Assembly: GCA_001800185.1 (NCBI GenBank)
Contig: MGUX01000016.1
Location: 1 to 11,037 of the forward strand
Direction: 5' to 3'
From: Elusimicrobia bacterium RIFCSPLOWO2_12_FULL_59_9
GTDB lineage: Bacteria > Elusimicrobiota > Elusimicrobia > O2-12-FULL-59-9
DNA length: 11,037 bases
Positions 5,443-11,037 of this stretch are shown piece after piece. The first letter of the stretch is position 1. Every line of letters starts with the position of its first letter. Position numbers and translations under genes: made by a program. A model generated the notes under the pieces. The model had not been told where the DNA came from. It worked only from the letters and a program-made list of their open reading frames with translations, and made no database searches.

Positions 5443-6483
5443 GTGAATTTATACGAACAGCAGGCTGCCAACAAGCGCCGGACGTGGGCGATCGTGGCGG
5501 TCTTCGTGGTTTTCCTGGCTTTCTTGGGGTTCGGCTTCGACGCCTTCATCCTGGGGATGCCCTTTCCCGCCGTCGAAGAATTCCTGACCACCGGTTCTTT
5601 CCGGAGCGATCCCCATCGCGACGGCTTCAGCGAGGAGGAGCCGCGCCGCCCCATGGGCGTGCCGGTCGCAACTTTGGCCGCTCTGCTGGGAGGCGCTCTC
5701 ATGAGCGCGGCCAGCTTCGCCAACGGTCCGGCCATGGTGCTCAAGGCGGCGCGCGCCAGGCCGGCCAATCCCGCGTCGCCGGCGGAAAATCAATTCATCC
5801 ATGTGGTCCAGGAGATGGCGACCGCGGCGGGGCTTCCACCGCCCAGCGCGCACGTGATCCCCGATCCCGACGCGAACGCTTTCGCGACGGGAACGCGGCC
5901 TTCAAACTCCGCGGTGGCGGTAACCGAAGGGCTGCTGCAAATCCTCACCCGCGAAGAGCTGCAGGGCGTGATCGCGCATGAGGTGAGCCATATCCGCAAT
6001 TACGACGTCCGGTTGATGACGATTCTGGCGGCTTTGACCGGAGCGGTCGCGCTCTTGAGCGACTGGGCCGGAAGGAGCTTCCGGTTCGGCCGGCCGCGGC
6101 GCAGCGGCGCGAGCGGGGAAGGAAAGTCCGGAGGAGGAGCGGCGGTCCTGGTTTTATTAGCGGTATGGATAATACTCTTGATTTTGGCCCCGCTGCTCTC
6201 CCAGCTCTTGGCGCTGGCGGTGTCCCGCAGGAGAGAGTATTTGGCGGACGCCTCCGGGGCGGAACTGACGCGCAATCCCATCTCCTTGGCCTTGGCGCTG
6301 GAAAAAATAGAAAAGAAATTCGAGCCCACCGCCTCCATCAACCACGGCCTGGCGCACCTGTGCATCGCCGACCCCAAAGGCGCCCTGATGGGAGAAAAGG
6401 AGGGCTTTGTGGCGGACCTTTTGGCCACCCATCCGCCGATTTTGAAAAGAATCGCGGCGCTGCGGGAAATGGCCTACCAATAG
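5443..6483 (+). CDS. htpX: HtpX-like M48 family zinc metalloprotease
   Basis: A 346-aa integral membrane protease expected to cleave damaged membrane proteins. The zinc site is intact: HEVSH with H179, E180 and H183, and the third ligand E265 in SRRREYLADASG. Hydrophobic segments are near residues 15-33, 74-94, 190-208 and 234-260. A conserved HPP motif (330-332) lies near the end in ATHPPILKRIAAL. It is longer than the usual HtpX of about 290 residues, partly from a poorly conserved N-terminal loop (residues 40-72) and a Gly/Ser/Arg-rich loop (210-233). The start is a GTG at 5443 with only a weak purine-rich upstream stretch. It is 6 nt after lemA. The stop is one base from the proA stop on the opposite strand. 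Confidence 0.92.
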   Translation: MNLYEQQAANKRRTWAIVAVFVVFLAFLGFGFDAFILGMPFPAVEEFLTTGSFRSDPHRDGFSEEEPRRPMGVPVATLAALLGGALMSAASFANGPAMVLKAARARPANPASPAENQFIHVVQEMATAAGLPPPSAHVIPDPDANAFATGTRPSNSAVAVTEGLLQILTREELQGVIAHEVSHIRNYDVRLMTILAALTGAVALLSDWAGRSFRFGRPRRSGASGEGKSGGGAAVLVLLAVWIILLILAPLLSQLLALAVSRRREYLADASGAELTRNPISLALALEKIEKKFEPTASINHGLAHLCIADPKGALMGEKEGFVADLLATHPPILKRIAALREMAYQ

Positions 6484-6484
6484 G

Positions 6485-7753
6485 TTATTTCGTCCGGCTG
6501 TCGCGCACCTGGCCTTGGCCCGTGACGACGTATTTTTCGCAGGTCAGTCCGGCCAAACCCACGGGACCGCGCGCATGCAGCTTCTGCGTCGAAATGCCCA
6601 TCTCGGCGCCCATGCCGAACTCCCCCCCGTCGGTAAATCTGGTCGAGGCGTTGACGTAAACGGCGCCGGCGTCTACTTCTCTCTGGAATCTCTCACCCAG
6701 AGCGGCGTCGCCGGTCACGATGGCCTCGGCCAGTCCCGACCCGTGGCGGGCGATGTGATCGACCGCTTCCTCGAAGGAGCCCGCGACCTTGATCGATAAA
6801 ATGAGGTCCAGATATTCGGCGTCCCAATCCGCCTCCTGCGCCGGCCGGAGTTCGGGCAAAATCGCGCGGGTGAGCGGACAGCCGCGCAGTTCCACCCCGG
6901 CCCGGCGGTAGCGGGCCGCCATCGGCGGCAGGAACAGGGGCGCGATTGCCGCGTGGACGAGCAAAGTCTCCATCGCGTTGCAGACCCCGGGCCTTTCGGC
7001 TTTGGCGTTGAAGCAAATCTCCTCGGCCATGGCCGGGTCCGCGGACGCGTCGACAAAGGTGTGGCACAGGCCCTTCTCATGCGCCAGGACGGGAATGCTT
7101 GATTCGCGGCGGACCATCTCCGTGAGCTCCGGCCCCCCGCGCGGGATGACGAGGTCGATGAGCCCTTCCAAGCCCAGCAGACGCCGCACGGCGGCGCGGT
7201 CGGCGTCCTTGATGAAGCCGACGCAGCCCGCGGGCAGCCCGCAGGCCTTCAGCCCCTCCGCCAAGGCTCCGGCGATCGCGGCGTTGGTCTTGATCGCCTC
7301 TTTGCCGCCGCGCAAAATGGCGGCGTTGCCGGATTTCAGGCAAAGCCCCGCGGCATCCGCCGTGACCCCCGGCCGGGCCTCATAGATGACGGCGATGACG
7401 CCCAGGGGGACCCTCATCTTGCGTATGACAAGCCCGTTGGGCCTTATGGCAAAATCCGAGAATTCTCCGACCGGGTCCGGAAGTCCGGCGACGCGCTCCA
7501 ACCCCGCGGCGGCGTCGTCCAAACGCCGCGGGTCCAAGCTCAGCCGGTCGATGAAGGCGGCGGTCCGGCCCGCAGCCTTGGACTTTCCCGCCTCTTTTCT
7601 ATTTTCCGCCAAAATGCCGGCGGCATGGCGCCGCACCGCGGAGGCCATCTCGCGCAGCGCCTTGTTCTTGATTTCAGCCGGCGCCAGCGCCAGCACGCGG
7701 GACGCCTCTTTGGCCGCTTGAGCAAAGGCATTGACGCCGGAAGGGCCGCTCAT
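6485..7753 (-). CDS. proA: Gamma-glutamyl phosphate reductase (ProA)
   Basis: A 422-aa enzyme that reduces gamma-glutamyl phosphate to glutamate-5-semialdehyde with NADPH, the second step of proline synthesis, in the cytoplasm. It belongs to the aldehyde dehydrogenase superfamily. The catalytic cysteine C258 sits in FNAKAERPGVCNAMETLL. Other family signatures are RVPLGVIAVIYEARPGVTAD (114-133), LKSGNAAILRGGKEA (139-153), VLAHEKGLCHTFVD (222-235) and the C-terminal EKYVVTGQGQVR (406-417). The length is normal. The ATG overlaps the proB stop by ATGA, so the two are translationally coupled. The 3' end is one base from the htpX stop on the other strand, with no terminator visible between them. 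Confidence 0.97.
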   Translation of the reverse strand: MSGPSGVNAFAQAAKEASRVLALAPAEIKNKALREMASAVRRHAAGILAENRKEAGKSKAAGRTAAFIDRLSLDPRRLDDAAAGLERVAGLPDPVGEFSDFAIRPNGLVIRKMRVPLGVIAVIYEARPGVTADAAGLCLKSGNAAILRGGKEAIKTNAAIAGALAEGLKACGLPAGCVGFIKDADRAAVRRLLGLEGLIDLVIPRGGPELTEMVRRESSIPVLAHEKGLCHTFVDASADPAMAEEICFNAKAERPGVCNAMETLLVHAAIAPLFLPPMAARYRRAGVELRGCPLTRAILPELRPAQEADWDAEYLDLILSIKVAGSFEEAVDHIARHGSGLAEAIVTGDAALGERFQREVDAGAVYVNASTRFTDGGEFGMGAEMGISTQKLHARGPVGLAGLTCEKYVVTGQGQVRDSRTK

Positions 7754-8970
7754 CGTCGTAAAACCGCCATATTGTCCCTATGCACGACCTCATCGGCCGG
7801 TTTGTAGCCGAGCGCGGCTTCAATCTGGGAGGTTTTAAGCCCCTTGATTTTATCGAGCTCTTTGGAGTTGTAGTTGCTAAGTCCCCGGGCGAACTCCACG
7901 CCGCCCGAGACCAGGCTGACGACGTCGCCGGCCTCAAAGCTCTTGGACACGGATTTGATCCCGGAAGGCAGCAGGCTCTTGGATTTTCCCGCGAGAGCTT
8001 CGCGCGCGCCCTCATCCACGTGGATTTGGCCGCGGGGGTGCGCGGCGAAAGCCAGCCACTGCCGGCGTTTGTCCAGCGGGCTGGCGCGCGCGATGAATAA
8101 AGTGCCGACCTCCTCTCCGGCGAGAACTCGCTGCAGGATTCCCGCATTGAAACCGTTGGCGATCACCGTTGGAATTCCCGTGCCCGCCGCAAGCTGCGCG
8201 GCTTTAAATTTGGACGCCATGCCGCCGGACCCCGCCGGTCCCGGCCGTCCCCCTGCGCAGAGCTCGACACGCCGCTCTGCGGCTTCCTTCGTCCCGCTCC
8301 ACTGGAGAGGGGCCGGGGACCCGGTTGCGCCGGTGGCGCTGCGGCCCGCGCGGACGGCGGCCTCGCCTTCGCTCACGCACGCGATGAGCCGGGCGCCGGG
8401 ATCGTCCCTGGGATCGGCGCTGTAAAGCCCATCCCGGTCCGTCAACAGAACGAGCAGGTCGGCGTCGCAAAGGCCCGCGACTAAAGCCGAGAGCGTGTCG
8501 TTGTCGCCGAATTTTATCTCATCGGTGGAGACCGTGTCGTTTTCGTTGATGACGGGCACGACGCCCAAGCGCAGCAAAGTGAATAGGGTGTTGCGGGCGT
8601 TGAGATAGCGGCGGCGCTGGCGCAGGTCTTCGCGCGTCAGGAGCACTTGAGCCGCCGTGATTTTCTCCCGCGCGAAGGCTTCGTCCCAGGCGCGCATCAA
8701 CCGGCTCTGGCCCACCGCCGCCGCGGCTTGTTTGAGTTGCGTCGTCATCGGGCGAATTCCCAACGCGAGCTGCTCGCGGCCCGCCAGGATGGCGCCGGAA
8801 GAAACGAGGATGACCTGCCGCTGCTGGGCCTTGAGCGCGGCCACATCGCCGCTCAAACGCCTGAGCGTGGAAAAATCCAGACGCTGCTTGCTTCCCGAAA
8901 GCACGCTGGAGCCCAGCTTGACGACCATCCGGCGCACGCGGCGCAGAGTTTCGAGGCGGGGATATTCCAT
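7750..8970 (-). CDS. proB: Glutamate 5-kinase (ProB) with PUA domain and an unusual insertion
   Basis: A 406-aa kinase that phosphorylates glutamate to gamma-glutamyl phosphate, the first and usually proline-inhibited step of proline synthesis. The amino-acid kinase domain shows VVKLGSSVL (16-24), VILVSSGAILAG (53-64), INENDTVS (141-148), KFGDNDTLSALVA (153-165), LLTDRDGLYSADP (175-187) and SGGMASKFKAA (248-258). A C-terminal PUA domain covers about 308-400. The protein is roughly 40 residues longer than the E. coli enzyme (367 aa). Most of the excess lies at about 206-246, between the DGLY region and the GGMASK loop, and is rich in Gly, Ala and Arg. The kinase motifs on both sides are intact, so activity is plausible. 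It starts 6 nt after the upstream secreted-protein gene. Confidence 0.96.
   Translation of the reverse strand: MEYPRLETLRRVRRMVVKLGSSVLSGSKQRLDFSTLRRLSGDVAALKAQQRQVILVSSGAILAGREQLALGIRPMTTQLKQAAAAVGQSRLMRAWDEAFAREKITAAQVLLTREDLRQRRRYLNARNTLFTLLRLGVVPVINENDTVSTDEIKFGDNDTLSALVAGLCDADLLVLLTDRDGLYSADPRDDPGARLIACVSEGEAAVRAGRSATGATGSPAPLQWSGTKEAAERRVELCAGGRPGPAGSGGMASKFKAAQLAAGTGIPTVIANGFNAGILQRVLAGEEVGTLFIARASPLDKRRQWLAFAAHPRGQIHVDEGAREALAGKSKSLLPSGIKSVSKSFEAGDVVSLVSGGVEFARGLSNYNSKELDKIKGLKTSQIEAALGYKPADEVVHRDNMAVLRR
8247..8320. repeat. Palindrome-rich tract inside proB, candidate in-frame repeat insertion
   Basis: This tract encodes most of the extra ProB segment (about residues 217-241, SPAPLQWSGTKEAAERRVEL onward). 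It is bounded by inverted GTCCCC (8247-8252) and GGGGAC (8315-8320). Inside are GCAGAG/CTCTGC (8257-8262 and 8275-8280) and a nine-base inverted pair with one mismatch around a single centre base (8293-8301 and 8303-8311). Nested hairpins in an extra protein loop resemble palindromic elements known to insert in frame in genes, such as the Rickettsia RPEs. With only one copy visible here, this is a hypothesis. Confidence 0.4.
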
Positions 8971-8976
8971 GCAAAA

Positions 8977-9942
8977 TTATCTTGCCCGGCCATGCCGCAC
9001 GATTTCCACCGGGACGCGCAGTTTGGGACCGGCGTCCGGAGGCATCCGCGCCGGCAGGGGAATCAGGAATATGCGCCCGGGCTCTATCTCCAGAATCGGC
9101 AAGCGGGGCGATAGAAGCAAATCCACGAAAACCGGAAATTTTTGACCTCCGACGCCGACGGAGGCCTTTGAAACGCCAGGCAAAGTCAAAAAGACCCCGG
9201 TAAGATCGGTGAAAACATCAAACAGGAGACCCTCCCCATGCGCCCGCACATATGGGGTGTGCCCGTTCCACAGACTAAGGGAGGCCAGTATGGAACTCAC
9301 GCCGCTCTTCGTGCCATAATGTCGAAAAATTCTGGGAACCGGAGGCATGACCCGCGCCTCCTTCGGAACTCCTTTGTAATGAATAAGCCTGGGAAGGTAA
9401 GGCTCGCTGGGCGCGCTCTCCATGGACCGCCGGCCCGGCCGCTTCAGAAGGGATTTGACCCGCGCTTCCGATAGCGCCGCGACGCCTTCCAAAGCGTCTT
9501 CGGTCCCGGCCGGCCGGGACCCCGGCAATTGCTCCAATATCAACGCGGAGAGCGCGTGCAGTCTTTCGACGGGCATGGTCTGAAGCGTTTCCGGAGTGAA
9601 ATCCTGAAGCACGGAGTCCAAGGCCTGAAAAGTCCGCAAAACGGAGATGGAAGTCTTTAAGCCGGAGGGGAAGTCGCCGGGCGTCGCCTCGCCGCCGCGC
9701 GCCCCCTCCGCTCTGCCGGTCAACACAGCCGCTTTGGGCACGGCCGAATTTAGAAACGGAGCCAGAACGGGGCGACCGGGGGTGTCCAAAGAATAATTGA
9801 CGATCCGGCTCAGCCGGCTCAGGGCGGCGAACCGCGTCCCAACGGCTTTGGACGGCGGAGCGCCCCGTAAAACGCGGGCCTGGACGCTTCCGGGGAAAGC
9901 GATAGAACCCGCCAAAAACAGGAGGACCAGAACTCTCTTCAT
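8977..9942 (-). CDS. Predicted secreted protein of unknown function upstream of proBA
   Basis: A 321-aa protein that I do not recognise. Residues 1-22 form a clear signal peptide: MKR, a hydrophobic core and likely cleavage after SVQA. Residues 95-165 look helical (VLRTFQALDSVLQDF, MPVERLHALSALILEQL). The C-terminal part is more structured, with FRHYGTKSGVSSILASLSLW (206-225), DLTGVFLTLPGVS (246-258) and LEIEPGRIFLIPLP (284-297). The HY-x-T-x-x-G-x-x-x-IL pattern faintly recalls ADP-ribosyltransferase-like folds, but I see no complete catalytic set and do not assign that function. No strong Shine-Dalgarno precedes the ATG. The stop lies 6 nt before proB, so it is probably cotranscribed with the proline genes, although an exported product has no obvious role there. 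Confidence 0.75.
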   Translation of the reverse strand: MKRVLVLLFLAGSIAFPGSVQARVLRGAPPSKAVGTRFAALSRLSRIVNYSLDTPGRPVLAPFLNSAVPKAAVLTGRAEGARGGEATPGDFPSGLKTSISVLRTFQALDSVLQDFTPETLQTMPVERLHALSALILEQLPGSRPAGTEDALEGVAALSEARVKSLLKRPGRRSMESAPSEPYLPRLIHYKGVPKEARVMPPVPRIFRHYGTKSGVSSILASLSLWNGHTPYVRAHGEGLLFDVFTDLTGVFLTLPGVSKASVGVGGQKFPVFVDLLLSPRLPILEIEPGRIFLIPLPARMPPDAGPKLRVPVEIVRHGRAR

Positions 9943-9964
9943 ACTAATAGTCTACGGAGTCGGC

Positions 9965-10000
9965 GCCGGCGCGGCAAGGGTCTTTCGACCCATCGCCGGC
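9965..10000. promoter_or_regulatory. Nested inverted repeats between divergent genes
   Basis: The 125 bp between the secreted-protein gene and the divergent membrane-protein gene contain GCCGGCG (9965-9971) paired with CGCCGGC (9994-10000). Nested inside are GGGTC (9978-9982) and GACCC (9987-9991) around TTTC. A direct repeat TCGACCCA occurs at 9985-9992 and again at 10009-10016. TAGAAT at 10024-10029 could be a -10 box for the rightward gene, but no good -35 box is present. A regulator site is possible and unproven. Confidence 0.35.
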
Positions 10001-10067
10001 TGTCCCCATCGACCCACTTTTGTTAGAATGGCGGAAACGGCCTATCGGGCCAAACAGCGATATTCAA

Positions 10068-10526
10068 ATGGAAAGACCTCGAAGAAATGAAATCTTTCTC
10101 AAAATCATACTATTGTTCTGTTTCTTGGGACTGGTGCATAACGTCACAAAAAGCATAGAAACCCTCAAATACCTTTCCACCCACCAGTTGCCCATGCAAT
10201 GGATATCCGTGTTGATTCCGGCCGGGATGTCCCTCCTCTACGGCCTCCAATGCCTGCTCATCTTCATCAAGCATCCGGCGGCCTATATCCTTTCTGGCGC
10301 GCATGTTCTCGCAAGTTTCTACACCTCGGATTTCACCTTCGGATTTCCGGCATGGAACATCCTCCAACATCTTCAGACGGAATCTCCAAGCTTTCTCCCT
10401 TTTTACCTTCTGGGTGCGGTGCTTCTGATTTTGGAAATATTAAAGACCCTCTTCCTTTATAAGCGCTGCCGGCCGGGCGCCGCCACGGCTTCCGGACCGG
10501 CTCCGCAGTTTGGTAAAATGCCTTAA
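10068..10526 (+). CDS. Four-helix integral membrane protein of unknown function
   Basis: A 152-aa protein that I do not recognise. It has a positively charged N-terminus (MERPRRNEIFLK) and four likely membrane helices: IILLFCFLGLVHNV, WISVLIPAGMSLLYGLQCLLIF, the AAYILSGAHVLASFY region, and FYLLGAVLLILEILKTLFLY. The C-terminus is basic then Ala/Pro/Gly-rich. I chose the ATG at 10068; an in-frame TTG at 10020 would add 16 residues but precedes the candidate -10 box (10024-10029). Neither start has a clear Shine-Dalgarno. Its TAA overlaps the next gene's ATG by one base (TAATG), so it is probably cotranslated with the exported phosphatase. Confidence 0.72.
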   Translation: MERPRRNEIFLKIILLFCFLGLVHNVTKSIETLKYLSTHQLPMQWISVLIPAGMSLLYGLQCLLIFIKHPAAYILSGAHVLASFYTSDFTFGFPAWNILQHLQTESPSFLPFYLLGAVLLILEILKTLFLYKRCRPGAATASGPAPQFGKMP

Positions 10527-11037
10527 TGGCGATTTCAGCTAAGGCTCATGGGGTGGCGCTGGTCCTGGCGGTTTGGGCCTTCGTCCTTGCGGCCCCGCCC
10601 AGACTCACCGCGACGGAAGCCGAGGAGCTTTCTGCCGGCTCCTACGGCGAATTCCTCATTTTGACGGAGCAACCCGCCCTTCCGGCCGCCACGGCGCCCT
10701 CCTCCGCGGTCCCCATCCTCAACTTCGGCAGCATTTCGGACGGTGTTTTCCGCGGCGAGTATCTCAATGAAGAGGAAGATTACCGCTTCCTAAGCGAAGA
10801 GTTGGGCATCGCCACCGTCGTCGACCTGCGCTATTTTCATCAAGACGACCCCAAACTCTGCGCCCGCTATCGCCTCAATTGCGTGGATTTCGGCCTCCTG
10901 CTGTTTCCCGCTCAAGACAGGGTTTTCGATTGGGATATTTTCCGCGAGGCTTTCCATTTCGTGGCGGAAGAGCGCCAAGCCGGCCGAAAAACCTATATCC
11001 ATTGCAGATACGGCAGCGACCGAACGGGGGCTTTGGC
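10526..11037 (+). CDS. Exported cysteine-dependent protein phosphatase (dual-specificity type), 3' end cut by window
   Basis: 170 codons are visible and the gene runs off the window. Residues 1-23 look like a signal peptide or membrane anchor (ALVLAVWAFVLAA), placing the enzyme outside the cytoplasm. The phosphatase signature is HCRYGSDRTG, with catalytic C160 and phosphate-binding R166, a CX5R P-loop followed by T. Upstream, FRGEYL, the GIATVVDLR stretch (94-102) and the following acidic residues fit the small dual-specificity/tyrosine phosphatase fold. D121, 39 residues before the cysteine, is a candidate general acid. Periplasmic enzymes such as Pseudomonas TpbA are a reasonable comparison, not an assignment. 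The ATG overlaps the upstream membrane-protein stop by one base, suggesting coupling. Substrate unknown. Confidence 0.85.
   Translation, partial: MAISAKAHGVALVLAVWAFVLAAPPRLTATEAEELSAGSYGEFLILTEQPALPAATAPSSAVPILNFGSISDGVFRGEYLNEEEDYRFLSEELGIATVVDLRYFHQDDPKLCARYRLNCVDFGLLLFPAQDRVFDWDIFREAFHFVAEERQAGRKTYIHCRYGSDRTGAL

Noticed and set aside
6157..7067. Several open frames over 100 codons antisense or out of frame to htpX and proA.
   Set aside because: GC-rich shadows of clearly conserved genes with no family features of their own.
1..11037. tRNA, rRNA or known riboswitch genes.
   Set aside because: No cloverleaf, rRNA-like block or recognisable riboswitch core was seen on reading either strand; a covariance-model search was not possible.

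Overview
The window is bacterial, GC-rich DNA apart from a short AT-rich promoter patch near 3470-3510. It combines an accessory segment (about 1-4430) with ordinary chromosomal genes (about 4540-11037). Signal-peptide proteins and an exported phosphatase suggest a diderm. I cannot assign a phylum; the general look recalls deep-branching lineages such as Elusimicrobiota, but this is only an impression.

Accessory part. A complete IS21-family insertion sequence (391-3119, 2729 bp) carries istA and istB on the minus strand. It has TGT...ACA ends and a perfect 6-bp target duplication (ACGGCC). Its ends carry multiple copies of a 22-bp repeat, two at one end and four at the other, the four spaced at exactly 35 bp. 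The element sits inside a minus-strand gene for a small protein with two XRE-type helix-turn-helix domains. Removing the IS and one target copy joins the halves (3302-3120 and 384-108) in frame, which supports both the boundaries and the target gene. The downstream half also has a +1 frameshift at a six-G run. Divergent from this dead regulator is a RES-Xre type II toxin-antitoxin pair (3520-4430). Its promoter is fully consensus, overlaps a perfect palindrome, and probably gives a leader of only about 10 nt.

Envelope and proteolysis genes. A 106-aa putative membrane protein, LemA and an HtpX-like M48 metalloprotease (4542-6483) lie close together on the plus strand. They converge on the next operon with a single base between stop codons.

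Proline operon. On the minus strand, reading 9942 to 6485, are a secreted protein of unknown function, proB (glutamate 5-kinase with PUA domain) and proA (glutamyl-phosphate reductase). The last two overlap by ATGA, and the three genes are tightly packed. ProB carries an unusual in-frame insertion of roughly 35-40 residues whose DNA is rich in palindromes.

Right edge. On the plus strand, a four-helix membrane protein (10068-10526) overlaps by one base the start of an exported cysteine-dependent protein phosphatase (10526 to the window end), which is cut by the edge.
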